Notes under the pieces: generated by a model | Seen by the model: only the letters and a program-made list of their open reading frames with translations | Told to the model about the DNA's origin: nothing | The model's database searches: none | Translations under genes and position numbers: made by a program | DNA from: Candidatus Helarchaeota archaeon | GTDB lineage: Archaea > Asgardarchaeota > Lokiarchaeia > Helarchaeales > HEL-GB-A | NCBI GenBank assembly: GCA_016840125.1 | Contig: JAEOSY010000599.1 | Location: 1 to 43,217, forward strand | Length of the DNA stretch: 43,217 nt | Reading direction: 5' to 3' | In this document: positions 1 through 8,868 of the stretch, piece after piece | Numbering within the stretch: the first letter of the stretch is position 1 | Layout of the letters: the number at the start of each line of letters is the position of its first letter

Positions 1-447
1 CAGGATACGGACGGCGACGGGCTCAATGATGGGGTCGAAATTTTTACCTATACCACGAACGCGACCAACCCCGATACGGATGGTGACTTAATGCTCGATG
101 GCTGGGAAGTACAAAACTCATTGAATCCCGTAAACCAACTAGATGCCTTACTCGATTACGATGGTGATGGGTTGGAAAACGTCGTGGAATCGGTTCAAGA
201 TACGGACCCGAATGATTGGGATTCGGATGATGATGGGTATTCCGACGGGGCAGAGGTAGCCGCTGGCACGAATCCCTTGGATGAATTTAACTTCCCAAGC
301 AGCCCAGCTCCAGACCCCGAAAGTATCTTGCTCGAGATCTCTATTCTCGTCGTTGGGATTGCGCTTGCGGTGGCGCTCGTCATGCTGGGCATCCTAATTC
401 GATCCCGCCCTGTCGTCGCCCCACCACCACCCCCGAAGAAGATCTGA
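1..447 (+). CDS. C-terminal part of a membrane-anchored surface protein with DxDGDG repeats
   Basis: The frame is open from base 1, so the gene starts outside the window; 148 residues are visible. They hold thrombospondin-type-3/EF-hand-like calcium motifs (DTDGDGLND, DTDGD, DYDGDGLEN, DSDDDGYSDGAE), each followed by an acidic residue and a TNP- or DPN-type turn. A transmembrane helix follows (about residues 105-130, ILVVGIALAVALVMLGILI), then a short basic, proline-rich tail ending PPPPPKKI. The layout is an extracellular calcium-stabilised stalk held by one C-terminal helix with a tiny cytoplasmic end. Such stalks are common in archaeal surface proteins; ligand and role are unknown. The internal ATG at 91 is not a true start because the repeat pattern continues upstream of it. 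A related gene runs off the other window end. Confidence 0.85.
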   Translation, partial: QDTDGDGLNDGVEIFTYTTNATNPDTDGDLMLDGWEVQNSLNPVNQLDALLDYDGDGLENVVESVQDTDPNDWDSDDDGYSDGAEVAAGTNPLDEFNFPSSPAPDPESILLEISILVVGIALAVALVMLGILIRSRPVVAPPPPPKKI

Positions 448-769
448 AACTTTTTTCCCTGTAAATCTTTTGATTTCTTTATTTACTTCTAAGAAATATA
501 ATGAAATTTTAAAATTTGACTAATTTTAAACCAAGAGGCTTAGACGATGCGAGAGCTTCTAGAAAATTCCCACAAATTGGAGTTCAAGACTATTAAAGTA
601 CTTGAGAATTTCTACCCTCGTCCATTAATAGCTGAATCGTCGAGTTGATTATTGATAAAGCATCAGATTTTACCCTACGCGGATCAGATCGAACCAAAAT
701 ACCCTCTAGAAAAAGATCTACATCTACCTTTAAGAAATTAATAACGGACAGAAAAGAAAGAAAATTGTA
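448..769. other. 322-bp gap with no intact gene
   Basis: AT-rich spacer between two convergent genes. It contains only a 33-codon open frame (listed separately) and no clear promoter, tRNA or strong hairpin. T-runs just after 447 (ACTTTTTTCCC) could end transcription of the surface protein gene. Confidence 0.5.
547..648 (+). pseudogene. Short open frame, possible remnant of a winged-helix N-terminus
   Basis: ATG at 547 opens 33 codons (MRELLENSHKLEF ... FYPRPLIAESSS) and stops at TGA 646-648. The pattern of a short helix, then LEFKTIKVLENF, looks like the first helices of a winged-helix domain and loosely recalls the N-terminus of archaeal PheS. The next frame continues with a basic, serine-rich stretch into the psmA antisense region, so no complete domain can be built. 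It may be a gene fragment or chance; the family suggestion is weak. Confidence 0.2.
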
Positions 770-1513
770 TTATGATTCGGGTTTGGGTTCCCTGTCCTTT
801 GGGATCTTCTTAATAAAAACCCCAATCTCGTTCGAGGTCAGACGGCTAAATTTCTTAGTATCAGCACGTATTACGGCGATTTCTACGTTTGTAGAATCGA
901 ATTTTTCGCCTTCGACGACTTGTTGTAAAGCTCTGAGTGCTAGGATAGTTGCATCATCAAGTGATAGATCGGGTTTATATTCTTTATCGAAGAAATCATG
1001 CACTTTTGGGGCCCCGGCACCAATGGATTGAGCTTTAAAGGACCAGAAAGCTCCGCTTGGGGCGGACATAAATAGTTGGGGACCGTCAACATCAGTTCCT
1101 GCAATTAAGAGTGAAACTCCGAATGGACGCACTCCTGCATTTTGGGTATAAACTTGTTTTAGGTCACAAATCTTTCGGGTTAACTGCTTGACCGTTATAT
1201 CTTCATCATAAGTTAATTTGTTGATTTGTGCTTGCACGCGAGCATGGTCAATTAATACCCTCGCATCCGCTGTTAAGCCGGCGATGGCTGCACCAATATG
1301 TGAGTCAATATCAAAGACTTTTTCGATGGATTCTGGGTCCTGGAGGTTATATATTCTCTTCTCGACGACCAACACCACTCCTTCAGGCGATTTTACTCCA
1401 ATCGCGGTGGTACCATGGCGTATTGCCTCAATTGCATATTCTACCTGAAAAATTCTACCGTCAGGCGAAAAAGTCGTAATTCCCAAGTCGTAACCTTGCT
1501 CATTTCGCATCAT
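770..1513 (-). CDS. psmA: Proteasome subunit alpha
   Basis: Alpha subunit of the archaeal 20S proteasome, forming the outer heptameric rings that gate entry to the beta-subunit chamber. The N-terminus carries the alpha signature (GYDLGITTFSPDGRIFQVEYA, residues about 7-27) and the tail is complete, 247 residues from ATG 1513. The catalytic N-terminal threonine of beta subunits is absent, as expected. A GTG at 1519 and an ATG at 1510 are alternative starts; 1513 is preferred because GATGAG lies just upstream. It stands alone here, without psmB or the PAN ATPase. The C-terminus is charged (KKIPKDREPKPES). The assignment is firm. Confidence 0.97.
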   Translation of the reverse strand: MMRNEQGYDLGITTFSPDGRIFQVEYAIEAIRHGTTAIGVKSPEGVVLVVEKRIYNLQDPESIEKVFDIDSHIGAAIAGLTADARVLIDHARVQAQINKLTYDEDITVKQLTRKICDLKQVYTQNAGVRPFGVSLLIAGTDVDGPQLFMSAPSGAFWSFKAQSIGAGAPKVHDFFDKEYKPDLSLDDATILALRALQQVVEGEKFDSTNVEIAVIRADTKKFSRLTSNEIGVFIKKIPKDREPKPES

Positions 1514-1534
1514 TGGCACTCATCTCTTCTTATA

Positions 1535-1575
1535 TACTCTTTATCCTATCATAAATAACTTCTTATTTAAAGGTT
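1535..1575 (-). promoter_or_regulatory. Archaeal promoter of psmA
   Basis: Reading the minus strand, GAAACCTTTAAATAAG at about 1562-1577 is a good BRE plus TATA box. It would place the transcript start near 1540, giving a short leader with a purine-rich site before the ATG at 1513. A second A/T-rich element, TATATAAG (about 1530-1537), lies too near the gene to be the main TATA box. Confidence 0.5.
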
Positions 1576-1627
1576 TCAGTGTCCGATTGATAGGGATATA
1601 ACTCAACTGGTAAGGATTTGGCAGATT

Positions 1628-2008
1628 TTATGAGTAACCTTTGAGGAAATGAAGTCGTTTAATGAGGAGCTCGACATCATGTCGATATGTGATTGTATTC
1701 GGCCACATCGACACAATAACCAAGTTATAGTCAAATCGGTCTGTATTGGGAAGAATTTTCACATACACCTCCATGGATGGGAAGTTTATTTCTAATTCTT
1801 CGGGCATTTCTATGGTTTGATTTTTTATCTTTGTGAAGAAATCTAAGATAAGGGGAATAAATTGCTTCAGATCGCCATTATAATCATTAAGACCTACTGA
1901 GCGCACTATTTCCCCTGAAATCATTTTAAGTATTACTACATTACGGTATCCCGGTTGCTGTACAAAAGTCTGCAAGATCTGATCTTCCACCTTAGAAGGC
2001 ACGGACAT
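1628..2008 (-). CDS. Small Roadblock/longin-like protein
   Basis: A 126-residue soluble protein. The pattern of an N-terminal helix (VEDQILQTFVQQ), a strand pair (RNVVILKMISGEIVRSVGL), a long central helix (LKQFIPLILDFFTKIKN), strands (MEVYVKILP; YNLVIVSMWP) and a closing helix (DVELLIKRLHFL) matches the alpha/beta layout of Roadblock/LC7 or longin domains. In Asgard archaea these are numerous and thought to pair with small GTPases; that role is inferred, not shown. The start ATG 2008 has a clear GAGGTGGTAGG site upstream and a TATA-like CTTTTAAAAAT near 2035-2047. A Rab-like GTPase lies 6 kb away. The fold call is by pattern only. Confidence 0.55.
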   Translation of the reverse strand: MSVPSKVEDQILQTFVQQPGYRNVVILKMISGEIVRSVGLNDYNGDLKQFIPLILDFFTKIKNQTIEMPEELEINFPSMEVYVKILPNTDRFDYNLVIVSMWPNTITYRHDVELLIKRLHFLKGYS

Positions 2009-2233
2009 AATGTCCTACCACCTCTCTTCCTTAGAATTTTTAAAAGTTTGAATACTCTTCCGGTTTGTGTTGTACCCCAACATTTGCTAACGCCTACCCA
2101 GATAGAGAGTTCAAAAAACTAATATACTGAATTACATTTAAGGAGAGGGTGCTAGTGTGTGAAAAGTGAAAAGTCTATCTAAGGAAATTTCTCACCGTTT
2201 AAAAAAAAAAGAAAAGAAAACAAATGAAAACTT

Positions 2234-2287
2234 TTAATTTAGAAATGTTTCCATTTTTTTAATGTATTTTCCGATTTCTCTGGACAT
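2234..2287 (-). pseudogene. Leftover C-terminus of a duplicated Roadblock-like gene
   Basis: ATG 2287 opens 17 codons ending REIGKYIKKMETFLN. The Roadblock-like gene at 3229-3594 ends REIGKYIKKMESFLN, one residue different, and the DNA of the two stretches is nearly the same (TTCCATTTTTTTAATGTATT in both). This is best read as the 3' tail of a former second copy, with the membrane protein gene at 2293-2961 now lying where the rest of that copy would be. It starts 5 bp after that gene's stop. Confidence 0.65.
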
Positions 2288-2292
2288 AAAAA

Positions 2293-2961
2293 TTACTCCT
2301 CTCTTGGCTTGAGAACTCTTTTAAAAAGATAATAAGAAATAAATATTACTAAAAAAACGATAATTAATCCAAAAAGTAGATGCGCATCGAAAGGAAAGGT
2401 ACTCTGGGTTAGTGAAATCAAACCCACTGACCAGAGCGGTATTAAAATAACACTCAGACAATCACTGATAAAAACCGCTTTCTGCTTATTTGTTTTATTT
2501 CTTAATTTCTTATAATTATTATAATGAAAGAGAAATCCAATCAAAATACTACTTAATGCTGAGAAAAACCAGATATAGAAACCTGAAAAGAATTCAGTAA
2601 AATGTTGATATATCTCCCAAAACCAGAAGATACCAATCACTGAAACCAGAAATACGCCCAGACCCAACCCAAGTGAAATAGAATGGATATAATGAAGTCT
2701 TCTATTATACTCCGTTCCATTTAATTTGAAAAAGAAAAATAAATTTGCAATGTAGTTGCATAAAAGACCAGAATTTATAGCCAATATGGAAAATATACCA
2801 GATGTTGATTGCAATCCAACAAACTCGTGGGAAAATGGTGGCCCGCCCGACGTTGTATACATTCCCCAAAGTAAAAAATGGCTCAACACAAAGATTATAT
2901 AGGAAAGTAATTGAAAACCGGATAAAGTTATAAATTGGATTATATTTTTTTTCTCATTCAA
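2293..2961 (-). CDS. Six-helix membrane protein of unknown function
   Basis: 222 residues, with about six hydrophobic helices (near residues 10-32, 50-77, 88-112, 120-145, 165-186, 192-213) separated by short polar loops; the tail is basic (FKRVLKPREE). The first loop holds GGPPFSHEF. It is not recognised as a named family. Its topology recalls the Frag1/DRAM-like six-helix proteins, but no diagnostic motif was confirmed. Downstream lies the remnant tail of a Roadblock-like gene, so this gene may have been inserted there. Confidence 0.6.
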   Translation of the reverse strand: MNEKKNIIQFITLSGFQLLSYIIFVLSHFLLWGMYTTSGGPPFSHEFVGLQSTSGIFSILAINSGLLCNYIANLFFFFKLNGTEYNRRLHYIHSISLGLGLGVFLVSVIGIFWFWEIYQHFTEFFSGFYIWFFSALSSILIGFLFHYNNYKKLRNKTNKQKAVFISDCLSVILIPLWSVGLISLTQSTFPFDAHLLFGLIIVFLVIFISYYLFKRVLKPREE

Positions 2962-3228
2962 TCTCGTCTTAACCTTACCCCCTCCAAACTTTCCATCACT
3001 TATTCTCTATTAATTTAAAAATATAAATTTTCTGGTACACTCATTTATTATCCACTTGTTGAATAATCTGTAAAAGGAGATTGCCTCCAACTCAATAAGA
3101 TAGTAATAATAAGTAGGCTAAATCGAATGGAAATGGCTTGCTTTCTACTTAAAATTTGGCAAATAGAATTTAAACTTATAACCCTTAACGGAGGACAATT
3201 TTTGAAAAATAAAAAATGAAGAAAAATT

Positions 3229-3594
3229 TTAATTCAGGAAAGATTCCATTTTTTTAATGTATTTCCCGATTTCGCGGTGGAAGTACATGCGGGATTTGGG
3301 GACTTGCACAATCAGGAAAAGGGTGGTATTTACTACTTTACTTGGGATCGGTTGTAGAATGAGCTTATAATCGGAATATTTGATAGTGAGTTCCTCGATA
3401 GTCTTTGGAAAGTTATCCAACTGTTGAAACACAGTACCAATTTGAATCATCTGAGATCGGAGGGACTCCGGCAGATCGCCGTTGATCGCGGGTCCAACGA
3501 ATTGCCCCGCTTTGGTCAGGCAGCATCCGATCAGTTCGACTTCCTCATACATCTCATCTAGAATATATCGTATAATTTCTATTTTCTTATTCAC
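3229..3594 (-). CDS. Roadblock/LC7-like protein
   Basis: 121 residues from GTG 3594. The GTG is chosen because GGTGAT lies five bases upstream and the domain begins just inside it; an in-frame GTG at 3675 would add 27 residues that do not look folded. The layout is helix (KIEIIRYILDEMYEEV), strands (ELIGCCLTKAGQFVG), central helix (LRSQMIQIGTVFQQL), strands (DYKLILQPIPSKVVNTTLFLIVQVP) and final helix (HREIGKYIKKMESFL). This is the Roadblock/LC7 order. In Asgard archaea such proteins are likely partners of Ras-like GTPases. A TATA-like TTTTATATT lies at about 3706-3715. A nearly identical C-terminal fragment is present at 2234-2287. Confidence 0.65.
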   Translation of the reverse strand: MNKKIEIIRYILDEMYEEVELIGCCLTKAGQFVGPAINGDLPESLRSQMIQIGTVFQQLDNFPKTIEELTIKYSDYKLILQPIPSKVVNTTLFLIVQVPKSRMYFHREIGKYIKKMESFLN

Positions 3595-3901
3595 GATATC
3601 ACCTAAACATCTTAGAGGAGTAAGCAGGGGTGGTTTTAAAGGGTTCACGGGACAATACGAGAACTGAAACCTCACGTATCATGCTCGGTTAGGGATTATT
3701 TTATGAATATAAAAGTTTCAGATATCTCTCTGGGTAGAAAGAGAAATCCGATTAAAGTGATCCCCTTGTCCTTTAATGGTACTCTAATTTGTTTTTACTC
3801 TCTATTTTGCGCATTTTGAAAAAAATGTGAATTTTTTCAGTTTGCGTAACAAAATCTTTTGCGCTTTTTACCGGGGTGGATGAATATGCGAAAATCACCA
3901 A

Positions 3902-3912
3902 ATTCTTTATAA
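3902..3912 (+). promoter_or_regulatory. TATA box for the DUF457 gene
   Basis: TTCTTTATAAG lies about 26 bases before ATG 3936. In archaea transcription starts about 25 bases after the centre of the TATA box, so the message would begin at or next to the start codon. Confidence 0.55.
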
Positions 3913-3935
3913 GACTCACTTTTACTGTTTAAGAA

Positions 3936-4877
3936 ATGGACACTTTTAGTCACATCTTGATCGCATGGTTGCTAGTTGGAAAGTTCGACCCCATCCTAGG
4001 GGCTTTTGCTGGATTCATGGCGCTATTTTTGGATCTAGATGTTCTTTTATTTCCCCTCGCAAAGAAATTTCCGATATTTGAACATCGTGGTATCACTCAC
4101 TCAATCCCAGCTGCTCTGATTTATACCACAATCATCTCCATAATTTTTATACTAATAACTGGATTAAATTTTCTTGCTGTCTTAGGTGCCGGACTTATAG
4201 GTGCGCTAATGCACATTCTTGGGGACTCAATAACCACTTACGGTCTGGGCGCCTTCTGGCCCTTTCGTAAGAAGTATATTAAACTTGATATTATTCTGGG
4301 AATCGACCCCCTCCTCTTAATCCTTAGCATCCCCTCACTCGGTATTTTTCATATTTCTTATCAAAACAATAATCTCGGTTTGTATAATGCGATGTTTTGG
4401 ATAGCAGGAGTTTATCTTATCACGTATCTAGGAATTCGAGTTATTTTAAAACTCGCTGTTTACTTCAAGTTCAAATCGAAATCACTACCAACGCTGAATT
4501 GGTTTAAATTCACATTAATTTACGAATCACCCCTAAAAAAGGGTGATTATGAATATCAGGAGCTTCAATGGCAGAAATATAACCTCATTACAAAAAAGTT
4601 TTCCCCCAAAAGAAGCTTCCTCTTCCCAAAAATCAATCCAGAACCTCCTTTAAACACAGATGACGAGTTAATTGCGTATTCCCACAAATTAGAGCCAATA
4701 AAAAGAATTTTTCGCCCGATTTTCTATCACATTTGCCGAATAATCCGCAAAACTGGTGATGAAACTGCACTCTTTTGGTCCTCAGTAGAACATGAATACA
4801 TGGGTGTGTTAGTTGTTCTACAGCGGGATGGTAGTTATAAGATCGAACGCATTTACCCCTATAAAAGAGTAGATTAG
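3936..4877 (+). CDS. YdjM-type membrane-bound metal-dependent hydrolase (DUF457)
   Basis: 313 residues. The first 165 carry the family's marks: an N-terminal MDTFSHIL, a DLD motif after the second helix (FLDLDVLLFP), the HRGITHS metal-binding motif near residue 50 and a later MHILGDSITTYG, embedded in four or five transmembrane helices. The last 130 residues are soluble, basic and not recognised. Members of the family are proposed zinc-dependent membrane hydrolases; the substrate is unknown. The ATG lies about 26 bases after a TATA box, so the transcript is probably leaderless. Confidence 0.8.
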   Translation: MDTFSHILIAWLLVGKFDPILGAFAGFMALFLDLDVLLFPLAKKFPIFEHRGITHSIPAALIYTTIISIIFILITGLNFLAVLGAGLIGALMHILGDSITTYGLGAFWPFRKKYIKLDIILGIDPLLLILSIPSLGIFHISYQNNNLGLYNAMFWIAGVYLITYLGIRVILKLAVYFKFKSKSLPTLNWFKFTLIYESPLKKGDYEYQELQWQKYNLITKKFSPKRSFLFPKINPEPPLNTDDELIAYSHKLEPIKRIFRPIFYHICRIIRKTGDETALFWSSVEHEYMGVLVVLQRDGSYKIERIYPYKRVD

Positions 4878-4890
4878 CGTAATTTTACGT

Positions 4891-4900
4891 CTTTTTTTTA
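4891..4900 (+). terminator. Oligo-T terminator after the DUF457 gene
   Basis: CTTTTTTTTA begins 14 bases after the stop codon. Archaeal RNA polymerase commonly terminates at such T-runs without a hairpin. Confidence 0.45.
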
Positions 4901-4999
4901 TCATGCTAGAGAATTAAAATTTACTTACACTAGTCTGTAATAAAGAAATTTTATAGATAATATTAAAATCGTTGGAACCCACAGTTCGGAATAGTTGTG

Positions 5000-6271
5000 A
5001 TGATAATGCCTCAGGAGATTCAGTTTGATAAGTTGAAAGTTCCAAGCGAAGGAGAGCGGATCACCATTCAGGGAGATCAACTGGTTATACCTGATAAACC
5101 AATTATCCCCTATATTGAAGGTGATGGTATCGGTTCAGATATTACACCCACTATGCGGAAAGTGCTTGACACCGCCGTTGAACATGCATATAAAGGGAAG
5201 AAAAAAATAATTTGGTTTGAAATTTTCGCTGGTGACAAAGCGCAAAACCTCTACGGCGAGGTCTTACCGCAGGATACCTATAAAGCTATTGAACACTTTG
5301 TAATTGCCATAAAAGGACCACTAACAACTCCCGTTGGAGGCGGGTATCGTAGTTTAAATGTAACTTTACGTCAAAAACTTGAATTATATTCATGTATTCG
5401 TCCCGTCAAATATTATAACGGCGTCCCGAGCCCTGTTGTGCAACCAGAGAAAATGGATGTTGTGATTTTTCGTGAAAATACAGAGGATGTCTATGCGGGG
5501 ATCGAGTGGCAGGAAGGATCTAAAGAAGCTTTAGACCTGATCCAGCTATTGAAAGATAAGTTTGGAGTTACAATCATTCCTAATGACTCAGGAATTGGGA
5601 TAAAACCCATTAGTATTTCTCGTACCAGACGACTCGTTCGTGCCGCAATTAAGTACGCGATTAAATATCATTTAAAAAGCGTCACTCTCATGCATAAAGG
5701 GAATATCATGAAATTTACAGAAGGCTCCTTCCGCGATTGGGGATATCAACTCGCAAAAGAGGAATTTGGAGACCAAATAATCACAGAAACCGAACAATGG
5801 GACAAATTCAATGGGAAAGTACCTAAAGGTAAGGTTCTGATTAAAGACCGCATTGCTGATAGCATGTTCCAACAGATCCTCACCCGCACTGATGAGTATG
5901 ATGTAATCGCTACCCCAAACCTGAATGGGGATTACATCTCGGATGCCGCTGCAGCCCAAATTGGTGGATTAGGTATGGCTCCTGGTGCTAATATTGGGGA
6001 TTTTATTGGGTTATTCGAAGCCACTCACGGTTCCGCTCCAAAATACACGGGTCAGGATAAAGTAAACCCTTCATCTATAATCCTATCCGGCATGCTTATG
6101 TTGCGGTATATGGATTGGGATGAAGCAGCAGACCTCATCGAGCAGGCCATTGAAGAAACCATTCAACAGAAGCGAGTTACCTATGATCTCGCCCGACTCA
6201 TGGATAAGGTTACACCGATTAAATGTTCTGAGTACGGCGATGCGATCTGCGAGAATATACGTAAAAAATAG
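5000..6271 (+). CDS. icd: NADP-dependent isocitrate dehydrogenase
   Basis: Converts isocitrate and NADP+ to 2-oxoglutarate, CO2 and NADPH in the TCA cycle; cytosolic. 423 residues from ATG 5000 match the bacterial-type dimeric enzyme: substrate motif [20 protein letters not shown], the catalytic region [17 protein letters not shown], the metal site ([13 protein letters not shown]) and the ATHGSAPKY loop. NADP use is indicated by Lys-Tyr in PKYTGQDKV and by Tyr and Arg in TYDLARLM, the positions known from E. coli Icd. GTG 4997 and ATG 5006 are alternative starts. TTTTATAG near 4951-4958 with an A-rich upstream element is a likely promoter. It is monocistronic. Confidence 0.95.
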   Translation: MIMPQEIQFDKLKVPSEGERITIQGDQLVIPDKPIIPYIEGDGIGSDITPTMRKVLDTAVEHAYKGKKKIIWFEIFAGDKAQNLYGEVLPQDTYKAIEHFVIAIKGPLTTPVGGGYRSLNVTLRQKLELYSCIRPVKYYNGVPSPVVQPEKMDVVIFRENTEDVYAGIEWQEGSKEALDLIQLLKDKFGVTIIPNDSGIGIKPISISRTRRLVRAAIKYAIKYHLKSVTLMHKGNIMKFTEGSFRDWGYQLAKEEFGDQIITETEQWDKFNGKVPKGKVLIKDRIADSMFQQILTRTDEYDVIATPNLNGDYISDAAAAQIGGLGMAPGANIGDFIGLFEATHGSAPKYTGQDKVNPSSIILSGMLMLRYMDWDEAADLIEQAIEETIQQKRVTYDLARLMDKVTPIKCSEYGDAICENIRKK

Positions 6272-6298
6272 AAGACCTTTCATAAAAAAAGAAAAAAA

Positions 6299-7792
6299 TT
6301 ATGGATATTTTGCCCCGCATTTCGGGCAGCTTGTGACTCCATCGGGCACTTTCGAGAAACATTTCTGGCAGCGTAATACTGGGGGATGGGCTGCGAACCA
6401 ATCCTTGAGTTTTTCATTAAGTTCCTTGGGTAGATTATTTTCATATTTGAAATTACTCTCCTTATCAATGACAAATCCAAATAGGAATGCTAGATAGATG
6501 TCATCGAACAGACTTAGTAGTGGTTTCGAAACTACCGCTGATATAAACATGAAGATTATAGCTCCTGCGACAATACAGATTATCATTGCAGTAAATGCAT
6601 CGACGAGGACCCACCAACTAGATGGTAAAAGTAAAAAGATTCCAAATCCAAAGATTGCCCCGCCAACACCAAAGAGTAAAACGATTAGAAATTTCAAGAC
6701 CCCGAAGACTTTTCCGACTCCCCATTCTTTTAAAAGTACATCTACCCAATTATCAAAGAGCCGATGGGCCGATCGTTTTATCGCAGTCGTTGCAGGTACG
6801 TCTTCAATTACAATCGATGGCAAAGTGAAGTAATTAACGTATTTCCAGACGGTTCCGATAAGCCCATCTGCCAAGCGGAATCCGCCACCTGTCCATCCGG
6901 GTTTAACTCCTGACTTTTTCGCAGCGGCTTGCAATAGCATTCTCACGAATCGAATAATCGCAGAAAATGTCGCATACAATGCAATATCGGGTAATTGATA
7001 TGTGGCGATCGCGATTCCATCGCGGAAGGTGGGATCCTTCTTTCTATACCAAATATATGCTACACTATAAACAATCGCGTTGAAGAAAAAGGTATTAATG
7101 TAGATATAGAAAAATAGCCCAAAAACAAACAAGAAGGCTGGAACATAGTGATACCATAATGGATTCAGCGCTGGAACTGTGTATGCCACGATTTCTAACG
7201 CCATTATTCCACCTAGGGCTGAAATGATACCAATAAAGAAGACTTTCATGAAACCTGGAAATAGTAGATGCTTTTCCTCGTGCGTTACCTGTCCTGTGAT
7301 TTTCAAAATACCTCCTGCTAATTCAAGCCGCGTTTTCCAAATGGTAAAATACAAAATTGTCAAAACACTGCTCACTATTGCGGCGATAAGCGGAATAAGA
7401 AGGAGATTATCCCACGTTCCGAAGAGAATAAACGCTACAACAAAGAAAACCCACATCAATATCGTGCTTAGGAGAATTGAGAATTTCAGTAAACCGTATG
7501 CATGATTTTTTACTAAGCGGATTATTATTAAAATTGTGCAAATGATTGTACCAAGTGCTACAAGCGCAAAGATTAAAACTGGAATCGTAAACTCCGATAC
7601 TAGAAATGATGAGAGCCATAAAACCATGTCAACCTCTGTTCCATAGAGATCAACTAGGCAAATAATACCAATAAGAATAAAGATAACCCATGATCCGACC
7701 AAAACGATAAATTTTCCCTTGGGCAAGGTTACCGGAACTTTTCCTTCTAAAAATGCTTCAATTCGGGCTTGTTTCTCCGCTTCTTCTGACAT
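6299..7792 (-). CDS. Polytopic membrane protein with C-terminal zinc ribbon
   Basis: 497 residues from ATG 7792. About eight hydrophobic helices fill residues 25-430. A conserved-looking cytoplasmic stretch (EDVPATTAIKRSAHRLFDNW) precedes the last helices; this and the overall layout recall the DUF6159 family, but the match is from memory. The tail is a zinc ribbon, CQKC-(9)-SCPKC with four cysteines (RCQKCFSKVPDGVTSCPKCG), a domain archaea often append to membrane proteins. TATTTAAATA at 7815-7824 lies 22-27 bases before ATG 7792, so a leaderless message from 7792 is likelier than GTG 7801. That promoter lies inside the end of the upstream GTPase gene. T-rich sequence at 6282-6299 on the minus strand may terminate it. 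Confidence 0.75.
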   Translation of the reverse strand: MSEEAEKQARIEAFLEGKVPVTLPKGKFIVLVGSWVIFILIGIICLVDLYGTEVDMVLWLSSFLVSEFTIPVLIFALVALGTIICTILIIIRLVKNHAYGLLKFSILLSTILMWVFFVVAFILFGTWDNLLLIPLIAAIVSSVLTILYFTIWKTRLELAGGILKITGQVTHEEKHLLFPGFMKVFFIGIISALGGIMALEIVAYTVPALNPLWYHYVPAFLFVFGLFFYIYINTFFFNAIVYSVAYIWYRKKDPTFRDGIAIATYQLPDIALYATFSAIIRFVRMLLQAAAKKSGVKPGWTGGGFRLADGLIGTVWKYVNYFTLPSIVIEDVPATTAIKRSAHRLFDNWVDVLLKEWGVGKVFGVLKFLIVLLFGVGGAIFGFGIFLLLPSSWWVLVDAFTAMIICIVAGAIIFMFISAVVSKPLLSLFDDIYLAFLFGFVIDKESNFKYENNLPKELNEKLKDWFAAHPPVLRCQKCFSKVPDGVTSCPKCGAKYP

Positions 7793-7813
7793 TTTATTCA
7801 CAACTTAGATGTG

Positions 7814-8356
7814 CTATTTAAATACATTTTTCAGGCAGGCTTTTGCGATAAGATGAAAGGAGTCTTCAACTTTATCGCCTGTTTTTGCAGAGGTCTCGAA
7901 AAACGCTAGCGCATTTGTACCTTTCATCAATTGATTCCCCTCCTCACATTCGACTCGACGCATCTTCTGTAAATCATTTTTGTTTCCAAGAATTATGTAA
8001 GGAACCTTCGATTTGAGAGTGCTCTGAAGATCCTCTAGGAATACAGGAGCTTTCGTAAAAGTGGCAGGACGCGTGATATCATAAACGATTATTGCTCCAT
8101 TAGTGCCCTTATAAAACATCTGGCGCACGTTGTTGAACTTCTCTTGCCCCCCAACATCCCAAAACATCAGCTGACATTCATATACTGTCGAATCGTTCTC
8201 TAATGTTATCGTCAAATCTTTGAGGAGAATATTGACTCCAATGGTACTAATATAATCCTTTGCAAACTTTTTCAATATAAATTGATTAATCAAGCTCGTC
8301 TTTCCAACGCCGCTTGCGCCAATTACTGCGATTTTGAAGTTATACTGGGGCACCAT
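7814..8356 (-). CDS. Rab/Ras-like small GTPase
   Basis: All five G motifs are intact: G1 GASGVGKTS, G2 threonine in DYISTIGVN, G3 WDVGGQEKF, G4 GNKNDL, G5 ETSAKTG. Length (about 180 residues) and sequence are those of Rab/Ras-type GTPases, which are much expanded in Asgard archaea. There is no C-terminal cysteine for prenylation (it ends KNVFK), so membrane attachment, if any, must be through partners such as Roadblock proteins; two candidates lie at 1.6-3.6 kb. The codons before ATG 8356 are GTG 8362 and ATG 8359, all compatible; GGTGATG covers this region. The gene for a zinc-ribbon membrane protein follows at 21 bp. Confidence 0.93.
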   Translation of the reverse strand: MVPQYNFKIAVIGASGVGKTSLINQFILKKFAKDYISTIGVNILLKDLTITLENDSTVYECQLMFWDVGGQEKFNNVRQMFYKGTNGAIIVYDITRPATFTKAPVFLEDLQSTLKSKVPYIILGNKNDLQKMRRVECEEGNQLMKGTNALAFFETSAKTGDKVEDSFHLIAKACLKNVFK

Positions 8357-8416
8357 CATCACCGGAAAAGTCCACTTTAGTTTTATTACTTTCCAACAAA
8401 AACCTTTCGATGGGAA

Positions 8417-8801
8417 TCATCTTAGTTGAATTATTTCAGTATGTGTGGAATCAGAGGTAAGGTATAAGACTCCTACCGAATCCGAGGTAATGAACGAGTT
8501 GGTTGCGGATCCAGGGTTGATAAGAAGAAGATTTTTTTCGTTTTTGATAGATGATTTATGAGTATGTCCATGAATTATTATATTTACACCCGACTTTTTA
8601 AATTCCTTAATCTTGGACCCCCAACCCAAGTTGTGAATTACTTTTATAATACGATCTTCAAATTTCAGAGTCGCCACTTTCGTCAACTTATTTTTAAGAA
8701 TACTAGGGTCCATATTTCCATAGCAGCCTGTAACTGGGGCGAATTTTTGTAAATCTTCCTCTCCTCATCTCATTATGGGAATCTTCAATAGTCGTTCCCA
8801 T
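8417..8801 (-). pseudogene. Decayed YfcE-type phosphodiesterase
   Basis: The C-terminal half is intact: HGHTHKSSI and LLINPGSATN are the last metal-binding and product motifs of YfcE/MJ0936-type calcineurin-like phosphoesterases. The apparent start ATG 8713 is in fact the Met of the metal motif GNMD: upstream in the same frame reads EEDLQKFAPVTGCYGNMD, typical of the family, until an in-frame TGA. Just before that, in another frame, IEDSHNE (near 8776-8790) may be what is left of the N-terminal DxH motif. About 35-45 residues, including the GD motif, are missing. The gene therefore appears inactivated by a deletion plus frameshift or stop. Confidence 0.75.
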
Positions 8802-8868
8802 AATAATCAATTAGAATTATTAGTAAATAATTGTATATCTAAGGCAAATAAAACTTTGAGCTGATTCG

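Noticed and set aside
645..1031. 128-codon forward frame opposite psmA
   Set aside because: Lies almost wholly antisense to the psmA coding region; the protein shows no recognisable domain.
1590..1640. Sequence AACTCAACTGGTA resembling a tRNA D-arm
   Set aside because: The D-stem does not pair, no anticodon stem or T-arm follows, and the stretch runs into the 3' end of the gene at 1628; chance or a very old fragment.
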